DNA of 64,000 bases from Terrimonas_A sp051954695 (GCA_051954695.1 JBQCHL010000006.1:124001-188000), one strand, 5' to 3'; positions 25,656 through 33,694 are shown, counted from the first letter of the stretch. Translations and numbers: made by a program. The notes: generated by a model not told the origin, from the letters alone.

Positions 25656-26096
25656 ATGAACCTTGAACGATATAAATTAATTGTCTCCCAAGAACAGGGA
25701 CAGTACGAGTTCCTTAGCGAGGGCCCCAAAGGTGTAATCAGGAAAGTAATTCATTATCTCCCAATAGGTAACAGCATTTACAACCTTGGCTTTGGTGATT
25801 GGGATGAAGTCACTCAGAAAATAGATGACAAATCCCGTAGCAACAATGGAGATCGCGAAAAGATTTTAGTGACGGTGGCTGACTCAGTCATGCATTTTAT
25901 GCAATTGCATCCTCATGCTATAGTATTTTCGCGAGGAGAAACGCCTTCGAAAACCAGGCTATATCAAATGGCAATTGCCCGGGAATGGAAGACCATTAGT
26001 AAATTATATAAGATCAAAGGCTTCTATTTGGGTAAGTGGGAGGAATTTACTCCAGTAAAAAACTATGACGCATTTACTCTTGAAATCCTACAATAA
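25656..26096 (+). CDS. DUF6934-like protein of unknown function
   Basis: Soluble 146-aa protein, no signal peptide. It resembles the small Bacteroidota family DUF6934: N-terminal YEFLSEGPKGVIRKVIHYLP, NLGFGDWDE near residue 44, then DREKILVTVADSVMHFM and the central AIVFSRGETPSKTRLYQMAI (about 88-107). No catalytic motif is recognised. A 51-aa basic protein starts 43 nt downstream and probably shares the transcript. The compact pair, its AT-rich sequence and lack of any pathway link resemble an accessory cassette, possibly of toxin-antitoxin type; that is inference only. Confidence 0.65.
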   Translation: MNLERYKLIVSQEQGQYEFLSEGPKGVIRKVIHYLPIGNSIYNLGFGDWDEVTQKIDDKSRSNNGDREKILVTVADSVMHFMQLHPHAIVFSRGETPSKTRLYQMAIAREWKTISKLYKIKGFYLGKWEEFTPVKNYDAFTLEILQ

Positions 26097-26139
26097 TAGT
26101 AAATCAAGTTTGGTATTTTTATTAAGTAAAAAAAATTCT

Positions 26140-26295
26140 ATGTCAGTAGCAAGAAAAAAAAAGGACGCGATCAAGGTCACTATTGTTAAAGATATGAGGG
26201 ATTATAGTGAAGATCCGTTTTTTAAGAAGAAAGCAGAATCTGCGAAGGAGTTTTTGAAGAAACACCCTCTTCCGGAATCCTCAAAGAAAAAATAA
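26140..26295 (+). CDS. Small basic protein downstream of the DUF6934-like gene
   Basis: 51-aa highly charged protein rich in Lys and Glu (MSVARKKKDAIKVTIVK, DPFFKKKAESAKEFLKKHP). It has no signal peptide or recognisable domain. The frame is open further upstream to 26065, but that part overlaps the preceding gene and looks non-native; ATG 26140 gives a compact protein after a 43-nt gap. It is followed closely by a strong terminator, which supports a real two-gene unit. Function unknown. Confidence 0.55.
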   Translation: MSVARKKKDAIKVTIVKDMRDYSEDPFFKKKAESAKEFLKKHPLPESSKKK

Positions 26296-26306
26296 GTTCG
26301 AAAAGC

Positions 26307-26336
26307 AAACGCCTTCCAGTTGGAAGGCGTTTTTAT
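26307..26336. terminator. Bidirectional terminator between convergent genes
   Basis: Arms AAACGCCTTCCA (26307-26318) and TGGAAGGCGTTT (26321-26332) with A-rich and T-rich flanks. It separates the small basic protein gene from the convergent glycerophosphodiesterase gene. Confidence 0.85.
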
Positions 26337-26344
26337 TTTACTAA

Positions 26345-27151
26345 TTATTTCTCTATCATCTTTATCCTCTCCATCAACAACTCCGGCTCATTCGTCGTAA
26401 TCAGGTCAAACTTATTCTTCAGCAACCAATCCATCGTAGTTGTATCATTCACTGTCCAGGCATTCAATACAAGTCCGTTCTTCTTCGCACTTTCAATCCA
26501 TTCCGGATGCTTGGTAAACGCAGAATAATGATAATCGATACCACCCATACCATCTGCTTTCACCTGGTCAGGAGTTTGATTAGCTTCAAGATATTGTGTA
26601 TGCGCTTTAGGATCCAGTTGAAGTACCTTTTTTAAAATATCATAATCAAAGCTGATATAGGCCGACATGGATTCAGCATGTAATTCCTGTACAAGCCTGA
26701 CAACCCTGACTGCAGTTTCCTGCCCACGCTCCTTACTGATGGCAGACGGCTTTATCTCCAGTATCAAACGGGTAGATGTATTGTTTTGCAATCCAGCCAA
26801 CAGATACTCCCGGAGCGTCGGTAACTTTTCTCCATTAGACAGCCTGTTCTTTATCAGCGTGGCATAATCTGTTTGCTCAATAGGAAGTTTGAAAAAATGA
26901 GGATCATGGTTGATCACCAGCGAATCATCGGCCGTGCGGTGTATATCAAACTCTGAACCAGTGCAGCGAAGAGCGATGGCTTCCCGCAGTGAGGCAATAG
27001 AATTTTCGGGCAATTGTTTTGCCTTCCAGGCACCCCGGTGGGCCACTACAGGGTTATCAGCAAAAGCAGGTTGATGATTGCTTGCTTTCCGGCTGGCAGA
27101 GCAGGCACTGAACAGCGATACCATAGCTACTAAATAAAATCCTTTTTTCAT
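26345..27151 (-). CDS. Glycerophosphodiester phosphodiesterase lipoprotein
   Basis: GDPD-family enzyme of 268 aa that hydrolyses glycerophosphodiesters to glycerol 3-phosphate and an alcohol, here on the periplasmic side. The signal peptide ends in the lipobox FSAC (Cys 17). The TIM-barrel motifs are VAHRGAWKAKQLPENS (residues 36-51), GSEFDIHRTADDSLVINHDP (about 70-89) with metal-binding Glu/Asp and catalytic His residues, and the C-terminal NAWTVNDTTTMDWLL. It is divergent from the GbsR/MarR gene, with a palindromic operator in the 97-nt gap, and may share its control. Confidence 0.9.
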   Translation of the reverse strand: MKKGFYLVAMVSLFSACSASRKASNHQPAFADNPVVAHRGAWKAKQLPENSIASLREAIALRCTGSEFDIHRTADDSLVINHDPHFFKLPIEQTDYATLIKNRLSNGEKLPTLREYLLAGLQNNTSTRLILEIKPSAISKERGQETAVRVVRLVQELHAESMSAYISFDYDILKKVLQLDPKAHTQYLEANQTPDQVKADGMGGIDYHYSAFTKHPEWIESAKKNGLVLNAWTVNDTTTMDWLLKNKFDLITTNEPELLMERIKMIEK

Positions 27152-27201
27152 GCTCGCAAGTTAATAAATAAAGTAGAAGCTCGGCGACACCAAACATTAA
27201 C

Positions 27202-27244
27202 TTTCAAAATATTTTGAAAATACAAAAATGAGTTACTACCTTTA
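27202..27244 (+). promoter_or_regulatory. Promoter and palindromic operator of the GbsR/MarR operon
   Basis: TTTCAAAATATTTTGAAA (27202-27219) is a perfect 18-bp palindrome. Its right half contains TTTG (27213-27216), followed after 20 nt by TACCTTTA (27237-27244), a near match to the Bacteroidota -33/-7 promoter TTTG-N17-23-TAnnTTTG. The ATG at 27249 is 4 nt further on. A regulator bound to the palindrome would cover the -33 element, so autorepression by the GbsR/MarR protein is the natural reading. Confidence 0.65.
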
Positions 27245-27248
27245 TTAT

Positions 27249-27755
27249 ATGAAACTTACAGAGGCAAGGCAACAATTTATCAGCAACTGGGGGGCTTTCG
27301 GTACTCATTGGGGGATTAACCGCACAATGGCGCAAATACATGCGCTTCTGCTTGTAAGTCCTGATCCCCTTACACAGGATGATATAATGGAAGAGCTAAA
27401 TATCAGCAGGGGCAATGTGAATATGAATATCCGCGAACTGATCAACTGGGGATTGGTAGAAAGAGTGTTGCTGCCCGGCGAACGGAAAGAATATTTCTCA
27501 GCAGAAAAAGATATATGGAAAGTGGTAAAGCAGATCGTGAAGGAAAGAAAGAAACGTGAGCTCGAACCCATGCTTGGCCTGCTCGATAAACTGGAAGATG
27601 TGGAAGGTGATAAACGGGATAAGAACGTAAAAGCTTTCATCGACACAGTTAGCAATATCAAAAAATTAGGCAGACAGGCAGATAAAACGCTTGATGTGAT
27701 GATCAAAGCAGAAGAGAACTGGTTTGTGAACAACCTGGTCAAGTTCTTTAAATAA
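27249..27755 (+). CDS. GbsR/MarR family transcriptional regulator
   Basis: Winged-helix regulator of 168 aa. It begins MKLTEARQQFISNWGAFG and contains the family block WGINRTMAQIHALLLVSPDP, then the helix-turn-helix with recognition helix ISRGNVNMNIRELINWGLV and the wing VLLPGERKEYFSAE. The C-terminal helices probably dimerise. ATG 27228 would add seven residues and put the start 9 nt from the operator; 27249 is chosen because it fits the family start and the promoter. It is followed by a strong terminator, then a membrane protein gene and a TIGR01777 gene that may be functionally linked. Confidence 0.9.
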   Translation: MKLTEARQQFISNWGAFGTHWGINRTMAQIHALLLVSPDPLTQDDIMEELNISRGNVNMNIRELINWGLVERVLLPGERKEYFSAEKDIWKVVKQIVKERKKRELEPMLGLLDKLEDVEGDKRDKNVKAFIDTVSNIKKLGRQADKTLDVMIKAEENWFVNNLVKFFK

Positions 27756-27767
27756 ACCAAGAGCTTA

Positions 27768-27809
27768 AAACCAAAATAAAACCGGGTCAACCCGGTTTTA
27801 TTTTGGTTT
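27768..27809 (+). terminator. Strong hairpin after the GbsR/MarR gene
   Basis: Perfect 20-bp arms (27768-27787 and 27790-27809) with a 2-nt spacer and T-rich 3' side. It could terminate or attenuate transcription between the regulator and the membrane protein gene at 27849. Confidence 0.85.
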
Positions 27810-27848
27810 ACAATTTTCATTTATTTCTGAAAATTTAAAACAAATTAT

Positions 27849-28220
27849 ATGAAACTATATAAAGAACTGGATTTCTGGATACAGGTAGTACTGATCCTTA
27901 ACTGTACCCTCTATCCATTACTGATCGATAGTTATTTTCTGCTCTACTCTTATTTAATCGTAGGTAGCTGGCAATTGCTCAGCGCTGGTATACATTGGGT
28001 TCTTCCAAAATCATATTTCCCTGTTCCCGGAAGGCTCTATTATTTACGCACTCTTTTGGGGCTGCTCATTGCTGGTATTTTATCCCTGTTTACCAAATTG
28101 ATATTCATCTATGGCGTACTGCTATTGATCGTATCGCCCATGCTTGCCATCTGGTATGCTTATATCTGTTATGCTGAAAACAGGGTGATTGAACATAAAT
28201 CCCTCATACACCTAAAATAA
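27849..28220 (+). CDS. Small four-helix membrane protein, unknown function
   Basis: 123-aa integral membrane protein with about four hydrophobic segments (residues 10-27, 30-50, 66-84, 86-108). It has no signal peptide and no recognised domain. It ends 6 nt before the ATG of the TIGR01777 gene (28227), so the two are almost certainly cotranscribed. The order regulator, membrane protein, TIGR01777 epimerase, CoA-binding protein suggests a small stress or membrane-related unit, but no role can be named. Confidence 0.7.
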   Translation: MKLYKELDFWIQVVLILNCTLYPLLIDSYFLLYSYLIVGSWQLLSAGIHWVLPKSYFPVPGRLYYLRTLLGLLIAGILSLFTKLIFIYGVLLLIVSPMLAIWYAYICYAENRVIEHKSLIHLK

Positions 28221-28226
28221 TTGTTT

Positions 28227-29210
28227 ATGAAAAATAAAAAGATCATCATCGCCGGAGGTTCCGGTTTCATTGGTGAAGAAATGATCCGCTATTTTGGAAA
28301 AGACAACGATATTTGTATCCTTACCAGGAAGATCAATAACAGTAACAATAATCGCAATCATTATCAATCGCTTCGCCCTGAAGATCTGAAAAGGGTAAGT
28401 TGGGCAGAATGGGATGGTATTACCACCGGTGAATGGGTAAAAGAACTGGATGGTGCCGACCTGCTGATCAATCTGACTGGCAAATCTGTCAACTGCCGCT
28501 ACACTGAAAAGAATAAACAGGAGATCCTTTCAAGCCGCATCAACCCTGTAAATGCACTGGGTAAAGCGATCGCCCTTTGCAAACGCCCTCCTGCCTGTTG
28601 GATCAATGCATCTTCTGCAACCATTTACCGCCATGCAACTGATCATGCACAGGATGAATACAACGGTGAATTTCATGATGGGTTCTCTGTTGATGTTTGC
28701 CGGCAATGGGAAAAAGCCCTGTATGATCAAACAACTCCACATACCAGGAAGATCGCTCTTCGCATGGCCATTACATTAGGCAGTGGCGGTGTACTGATCC
28801 CTTATTTCAACCTGCTGAAGTTCGGTCTCGGCGGCCGCCAGGGAAGCGGTAAGCAAATGTACAGCTGGGTACATGTAGAAGATACCTGCCGGATGATTGA
28901 ATGGCTGTATGAACAGCCGGAACTGGAAGGTACTTTTAACTGCTCCTCTCCTTTTCCTGTCACCAATAGTATGTTCATGCAAACATTGCGCAAACTGACA
29001 GGCTACCGTTTTGGTCTGCCCGCTTACGAATGGATGCTGAAGGCAGGTGCTGTTCTTATTGGCACAGAAACCGAACTGGTATTGAAAAGCCGTTGGGTTT
29101 TACCGACCCGGATAAAAGAAACCGGTTTTAACTTTCGCCATCCTTTCCTGGAAGAAGCACTGGAAGACCTGGTCCGGAACATACCCCGTAAACAATATCA
29201 CCTGTTTTGA
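28227..29210 (+). CDS. TIGR01777 family NAD(P)-dependent epimerase-like protein
   Basis: Extended-SDR Rossmann protein of 327 aa. The dinucleotide-binding loop IIIAGGSGFIGEEMI is at residues 6-20. LINLTGKSVNCRYTEKNKQEI (split across 85-105), the SSATIYRH block near 132 and the C-terminal R(W/P)VLPTRIKETGFNFRHP region define the TIGR01777/YfcH family, related to cell-division inhibitor SulA annotation by history only. The substrate is unknown. ATG 28227 is preferred over an upstream TTG at 28221, which would overlap no better. It follows the membrane protein gene directly. Confidence 0.88.
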   Translation: MKNKKIIIAGGSGFIGEEMIRYFGKDNDICILTRKINNSNNNRNHYQSLRPEDLKRVSWAEWDGITTGEWVKELDGADLLINLTGKSVNCRYTEKNKQEILSSRINPVNALGKAIALCKRPPACWINASSATIYRHATDHAQDEYNGEFHDGFSVDVCRQWEKALYDQTTPHTRKIALRMAITLGSGGVLIPYFNLLKFGLGGRQGSGKQMYSWVHVEDTCRMIEWLYEQPELEGTFNCSSPFPVTNSMFMQTLRKLTGYRFGLPAYEWMLKAGAVLIGTETELVLKSRWVLPTRIKETGFNFRHPFLEEALEDLVRNIPRKQYHLF

Positions 29211-29224
29211 TGTTATATGTAGTG

Positions 29225-29232
29225 TAAATTTG
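29225..29232 (+). promoter_or_regulatory. Putative -7 element before the CoA-binding protein gene
   Basis: TAAATTTG fits TAnnTTTG, with TTTG 15 nt upstream (29206-29209), slightly closer than usual. It ends 1-4 nt before the tandem ATG codons at 29234 and 29237, so a transcript from it would be leaderless or would start inside the gene. Confidence 0.35.
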
Positions 29233-29233
29233 C

Positions 29234-29605
29234 ATGATGAGCGATAAAAAGAAAACACTGGTACTTGGAGCTTCGGATAATCCTGCCCGCTATAGCTACC
29301 TGGCCATCCGTAAACTCCGCAGTAAAGAACATCCTGTCGTAGCCGTTGGTAAATCCGATACACAGGTAGATGATGTCAGTATCACTAAAGAAAAAACACC
29401 TTTTAAAGATATTGATACAGTAACGCTTTATCTGAATCCTGCACATCAGCGTGAGTATTACGATTATATTTTTTCCCTGAACCCAAAGCGTATCATCTTT
29501 AATCCCGGTGCAGAAAATGCAGAACTTGCAGAACTGGCCAAAGAAAAAAATATAGAACCGATGGAAGCATGTACACTGGTACTGTTAAGCACTGGGCAAT
29601 ACTAA
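29234..29605 (+). CDS. CoA-binding domain protein (CoA_binding_2)
   Basis: Single-domain Rossmann protein of 123 aa. KKTLVLGASDNPARYSYLAI (residues 6-25) is the nucleotide loop of the CoA_binding_2 family, and IIFNPGAENAELAELAKEKN near residue 92 is the second hallmark, followed by EACTLVLL. Members of this family bind CoA or nucleotides; their physiological role is not known. It lies 23 nt after the TIGR01777 gene and may be in the same transcript or use its own promoter. Confidence 0.88.
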   Translation: MMSDKKKTLVLGASDNPARYSYLAIRKLRSKEHPVVAVGKSDTQVDDVSITKEKTPFKDIDTVTLYLNPAHQREYYDYIFSLNPKRIIFNPGAENAELAELAKEKNIEPMEACTLVLLSTGQY

Positions 29606-29810
29606 TAAAACAGTTCCCGGTTATTTCCCATCCCACCCAATAGAAGAATTACGATCACTTACCCGTACTACCACTCTATTTATTCATTTATGCGGCCTGC
29701 GGCGTTGGCTGAATAAAAAACTTTACTCAATCTTGCATTACCGTCCCCACTGAAAACCAGGAGCAGTCAATTCCAACTGCCCTGTATCACCTTGTCATAA
29801 TTTATATCCA

Positions 29811-30308
29811 ATGAACAACCGTCAAATGCCAGGCATTCGCCTGTTATATATTTTATGCCTGTTTTGCAGTTTTTCCCTGCAAGCACAGCAAATAGAAGAA
29901 AAAGCCCCGCTCAGGGAGCCTAATTACAATAAGCCCAGACTTTTTAACAGCCTGCCAGCTTCCATCCAGGTAGATAAGCAGGACCTACAGAATATCTTTT
30001 CTGCTGCCAGCACCCAAAAGAACCAGGAAATAAAACTGACACTTGCCACTGGCAAGGCCCTCCCTTTTACCGGCAAAATGGAGGACGTTTATAGTGAGAA
30101 CAATGGACAGGTTCGTACCATAAACATCCAATCCACCAATTTCAAAGGGGCCATGCTTATCCTTTCTTCTGTTACCGACACTGATGGTACGGTCAGCTTT
30201 GTTGGCCGCATCTTCAGTTACCAGCATGGCGATGCTTTTGAACTGCAGGAAAAAAACAACCAGTATTTCTGGGTCAAAAAAAATCTTCATGAAATGATCA
30301 CTGAATAG
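29811..30308 (+). CDS. Secreted protein of unknown function upstream of the T9SS metalloprotease
   Basis: 165-aa exported protein with an N-terminal signal peptide (about residues 9-26, cut after LQAQ). The mature part is a small domain with VDKQDLQNIFSA, then strands such as NIQSTNFKGAMLILSSV. It has no recognised family. It lies 42 nt upstream of a secreted metalloprotease gene on the same strand and is likely cotranscribed. It could be an inhibitor or propeptide-like partner of that protease (the strands after the signal peptide are of a size seen in such partners), but there is no direct sequence evidence. Confidence 0.6.
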   Translation: MNNRQMPGIRLLYILCLFCSFSLQAQQIEEKAPLREPNYNKPRLFNSLPASIQVDKQDLQNIFSAASTQKNQEIKLTLATGKALPFTGKMEDVYSENNGQVRTINIQSTNFKGAMLILSSVTDTDGTVSFVGRIFSYQHGDAFELQEKNNQYFWVKKNLHEMITE

Positions 30309-30350
30309 TGTCTGCCCGTTTTTATCCGTCCCTGAAAAACCCATGCTGCT

Positions 30351-31970
30351 ATGAAACCACTTTACCGCTTCCTCTTCGCACTGATCCTGCTGGCCTTCCA
30401 GGTGAAAGCTGGTGCACAAGCCGTACCCGTACTGAACAGTTATCCCGCTGCTTCAGCCGTCATCTTCCTTGATTTTGACGGGCATACAGATTTTTCAACA
30501 AACTGGCTTCCCAAAGCTTTCGGTCCTCTTGTTTGCGGCCCATCAGGAATGAATAATACACAGATCGTTGAAGTGTTTAACCGCATAGCGGAAGATTACC
30601 GCCCTTTCAATATTAATATCACTACTGATTCTACCAAATTCTGGGCAGCTCCCGTTAAAAAGCGTATACGTGTTGTATTTACTGTTACTTCCAGTTGGTA
30701 TGGCAACGGGGCCGGAGGCGTATCATTGGTTAATTCATTCACCACAGGCACCAATGTTCCCTGCTTTGTGTTCACTGCTTTATTAAACTATATACCCAAA
30801 CGAGTGGCAGAAGCTGGCTCGCATGAAGCAGGCCATACACTTGGATTGCAGCACCAGACAAAATATGATGAGAGCTGTAACAAGGTCTCTGATTATGATT
30901 CAGGCAAAGGCACCGGTGAAATCGGCTGGGCTCCGATCATGGGAGTTGGTTATTATCAGAACTTCACACTTTGGCATAATGGCACTACCATCTATGGTTG
31001 CAATTCCTATCAAAGCGACCTGGATGTGATCACTTCAACCGCCAATGGCTTTGGCTACAGGCCGGATGATCATGGTAAAACTTTTGCCACTGCCACTGTG
31101 CCTGCATTCACCGCAAACCAGTTTGATGTTACCGGTGTAATAGACCGCAATACCGACCAGGACGTTTTCCGTTTTACCATGCCAGCCAATGGCCGTTTTC
31201 AGATCGATGCAGTACCTTATAATGTAGGCACCGGCAATGCAGGTTCAGACCTGGATATGCAGGTAAGCCTATACAGCGAACAGGAAGCTCTTTTAAGCAT
31301 TTACAATCCCGGCAACCTGCTAAGCTCTGTTGCTGATACATTGCTGAATGCCGGCACCTATTATCTTAAAGTAGAAGGAAAAGGCAATCAGTATGCACCG
31401 GCTTATGCAAGTCTTGGTTCTTATTCCATGCATGCGACTATTGAAACAACCGGTGCTGGTGTGCTCCCGTTACGTAAACTTGATCTTCGTGGTACTGTTA
31501 ATGGTAGCAAACACCAGTTGAACTGGCAGGTTGATGTAGATGAAACGATCGTGCAACAAACAGTGGAGATATCAGTAGATGGAAAAAGCTTCCATACACT
31601 GGCTGATCCCGGCACAGAGGTCCGTTCCTATGTATATCAACCGGTAGGCTCACCCACAGCCAGGTACCGCGTGAATATAAGCCTGGAAGATGGTCATCGT
31701 TATTACTCCAATGTTATTACCCTGCAAAACGATGAAAAACGGAACTGGCCAAAACTTACAGGCAATCCTGTTCAAAGCAATACGATCCATATCAGCAGCC
31801 CTGGTAATTATGGCTATATCCTGCTTGATGCAAATGGAAGCCATATCAGCAGCGGCAAGCTGAGCAGTGGGCTGAATACAGTGAATGCACCTAATCTTTC
31901 ACCAGGCATGTATCTTATCCGTTATACCGGCCAGGATGGTCAGTACACGGAAAAACTCATTCGTCAATAA
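30351..31970 (+). CDS. Secreted zinc metalloprotease with T9SS C-terminal sorting domain
   Basis: 539-aa exported metzincin-like protease. A signal peptide (residues 1-23) is followed by a catalytic domain with the zinc motif SHEAGHTLGLQHQ (HExxHxxGxxH, about residues 157-169) and a likely Met-turn PIMGVGYY near 197. A beta-sandwich pre-peptidase-type domain (about 240-365, DVFRFTMPANGRFQIDAV, GTYYLKVEGKG) and a T9SS type A-like C-terminus (SPGMYLIRYTGQDGQYTEKL) complete it. It would be exported through Sec and then across the outer membrane by the T9SS, to which PorT encoded at 35985 belongs. The substrate is unknown. Confidence 0.85.
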   Translation: MKPLYRFLFALILLAFQVKAGAQAVPVLNSYPAASAVIFLDFDGHTDFSTNWLPKAFGPLVCGPSGMNNTQIVEVFNRIAEDYRPFNINITTDSTKFWAAPVKKRIRVVFTVTSSWYGNGAGGVSLVNSFTTGTNVPCFVFTALLNYIPKRVAEAGSHEAGHTLGLQHQTKYDESCNKVSDYDSGKGTGEIGWAPIMGVGYYQNFTLWHNGTTIYGCNSYQSDLDVITSTANGFGYRPDDHGKTFATATVPAFTANQFDVTGVIDRNTDQDVFRFTMPANGRFQIDAVPYNVGTGNAGSDLDMQVSLYSEQEALLSIYNPGNLLSSVADTLLNAGTYYLKVEGKGNQYAPAYASLGSYSMHATIETTGAGVLPLRKLDLRGTVNGSKHQLNWQVDVDETIVQQTVEISVDGKSFHTLADPGTEVRSYVYQPVGSPTARYRVNISLEDGHRYYSNVITLQNDEKRNWPKLTGNPVQSNTIHISSPGNYGYILLDANGSHISSGKLSSGLNTVNAPNLSPGMYLIRYTGQDGQYTEKLIRQ

Positions 31971-32059
31971 GCTATTCTACGTTCTCATAACAGAACATTA
32001 ATCCGTACCCTGCTTGATTATCGGAGGTTTTTCTATAACTTAGGAAAACCTTTTTTTAT

Positions 32060-32533
32060 ATGCGTTGGAGAAAATTTAATGGCGACCCGATCGATCTCCC
32101 GATTATCCATGCTGTTGAAAATGCCATCAAACGCGAGACTGCAGCCGGCTTCAGGCTGAAAGTCTGTATTGGCACTGACTCTCAGGTAAAAGGGAAAGAA
32201 ACAGAATTTGCAACGGTAATTGTATTCCTCCGCGAAGGGCATGGAGGCTTTATGTTCATTCATAATGAAAAGACCCGTCAGCAATTCACCATCAAAGAGC
32301 GTATGCTCACTGAAGTAGCCAAGAGTATCGAAATTGCGTATGAATTGTGCAACCTGTTCACTGTTTACAATGTGGACATGGAAGTGCATGCGGACATCAA
32401 CACCAATCCGCATTTCAAAAGCAATGATGCTCTCAAAGAAGCCATGGGCTATATCCTCGGAATGGGCTTTGCATTCAAAGCCAAACCTGAAGCATTCGCC
32501 AGTAGCAGTTGTGCTAATAAAGTAGTGAACTGA
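32060..32533 (+). CDS. YkuK family RNase H-like protein
   Basis: 157-aa soluble protein of the YkuK/RNase H-like family. CIGTDSQVKGKETEFATVIVF (split over residues 36-56) holds the acidic residue and strand of the RNase H fold, and VDMEVHADINTNPHFKSND and GMGFAFKAKPEAFASSSCA near the C-terminus are family blocks. Activity of the family is not established in the sources I can recall. It stands alone, followed by a large palindromic repeat. Confidence 0.85.
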   Translation: MRWRKFNGDPIDLPIIHAVENAIKRETAAGFRLKVCIGTDSQVKGKETEFATVIVFLREGHGGFMFIHNEKTRQQFTIKERMLTEVAKSIEIAYELCNLFTVYNVDMEVHADINTNPHFKSNDALKEAMGYILGMGFAFKAKPEAFASSSCANKVVN

Positions 32534-32631
32534 TCATTACTTTACTGCCGATCTGCCCATTGATACAGGGAACTTCTCTGTACAGGGCATTGTCTCCTCC
32601 AGATTTTTTGGCTCCCCCGATATTTATTTTG

Positions 32632-32758
32632 TTTCCCACCAAGACAGCAAAGAGCACAAAGAAATTTTTCAAAATGTATTTCTTACGTTCCTCTTATAAT
32701 AGAACGATAAGACATGTCCGCAAAATTTCTTTGTGCTCTTTGCTGTCTTGGTGGGAAA
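32632..32758. repeat. Palindromic intergenic repeat (family 1, copy B)
   Basis: Perfect 37-bp arms at 32632-32668 and 32722-32758 around a 53-nt spacer. The left arm begins TTTCCCACCAAGACAGCAAA and ends AAATTTT, so CCCAC is outermost. It differs from copy C (47794) at three positions in 32, but each change is matched in the opposite arm. It lies between ykuK and the small membrane protein gene, 5 nt from the stop of the latter. Confidence 0.9.
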
Positions 32759-32763
32759 AATCC

Positions 32764-32958
32764 TTAACGGACAATAATAGCTGCAGGGACCGGTTGATCC
32801 ACTACTCGTGTAGAATCAGTGCGCAATGAACTGGAAACTAGTTGATTACCTTGTTCTATCCCATTCTGCCTTGTATATCGCTGAGCAAGCACGAAAATGA
32901 AGAACGTGAACACAAAAAGCACAGCAGCAATGTTTCGGTAGGATAGCAATTTTCGCAT
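32764..32958 (-). CDS. Small single-pass membrane protein
   Basis: 64-aa protein with a basic start and one hydrophobic helix (about residues 9-26, NIAAVLFVFTFFIFVLAQ), then a polar periplasmic tail. It lies 48 nt downstream of engB on the same strand and its stop is next to the repeat copy B. The coding status rests on the signal-anchor-like structure and position; no family is recognised. Confidence 0.5.
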   Translation of the reverse strand: MRKLLSYRNIAAVLFVFTFFIFVLAQRYTRQNGIEQGNQLVSSSLRTDSTRVVDQPVPAAIIVR

Positions 32959-33006
32959 GATTCAAGGTCAGATTACCTGCAAAGTAAAGGAATTAATATT
33001 GAATAA

Positions 33007-33636
33007 CTAAATGCGTATACCCTTGTTTATAAATGCCTTATTCAGGTCATCTATATAGTCAAGCACCAGTTCCCGCCCTTCTCCGGTTTCGGAAGAAGTA
33101 ACAAAAAATGGTGGGACTTCTTCCCAGGTCTCTTTCAACTTGTTCACGAATGCTGTTACATTTCGCAGCGTAGCCCCGGGCTTATTCTTATCCGCTTTAG
33201 TAAAAATGACGGCAAAAGGAATTTCCCAGTTGCCCAACTGGTTAATAAAAGCCAGATCTATTTTCTGAGGCTCATGCCGGCTGTCTACCAGCACAAACAA
33301 ACAGGTAAGATTTTCTCTTTTTCGGATATAATTTTCGATCATTTGCTCCCAGCGCCGGCGGCTACTTTGGGAAACCTTGGCATAGCCATAACCAGGAAGG
33401 TCAACCAGGTACCATTTCTGTTTTGCTCCCGATATCACCTCGAAATGATTGATTAACTGGGTTTTCCCTGGTGCAGAAGAGGTCTTGGCCAGGGCTTTTT
33501 TGTTGCAGAGCATATTGATCAGCGAAGATTTGCCCACATTGCTCCGGCCAATAAAAGCGTATTCCGCTTTATCGGCTGGGGGGCATTGCTCATAGTTGGC
33601 ATTGCTGATCAGGTATTTGGCGTCTATTATTTCCAT
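33007..33636 (-). CDS. engB: Ribosome biogenesis GTPase EngB (YsxC/YihA)
   Basis: Essential GTPase in large-subunit maturation, 209 aa. G1 FIGRSNVGKSSLINML (residues 27-42), G2/G3 region KTSSAPGKTQLINHF and LVDLPGYGYAKVS, and G4 FTKADK are visible. The frame is open up to 33729, but those 31 extra codons run through a terminator hairpin (33695-33720); ATG 33636 gives the normal start MEIIDAKYLISNAN. It follows the TolB-like gene and precedes the small membrane protein gene. Confidence 0.95.
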   Translation of the reverse strand: MEIIDAKYLISNANYEQCPPADKAEYAFIGRSNVGKSSLINMLCNKKALAKTSSAPGKTQLINHFEVISGAKQKWYLVDLPGYGYAKVSQSSRRRWEQMIENYIRKRENLTCLFVLVDSRHEPQKIDLAFINQLGNWEIPFAVIFTKADKNKPGATLRNVTAFVNKLKETWEEVPPFFVTSSETGEGRELVLDYIDDLNKAFINKGIRI

Positions 33637-33694
33637 CCTGTAAACCTGCAAATTTACGGGATGAAGGGCATTGATCCAGCCAGTTGCAAATACA

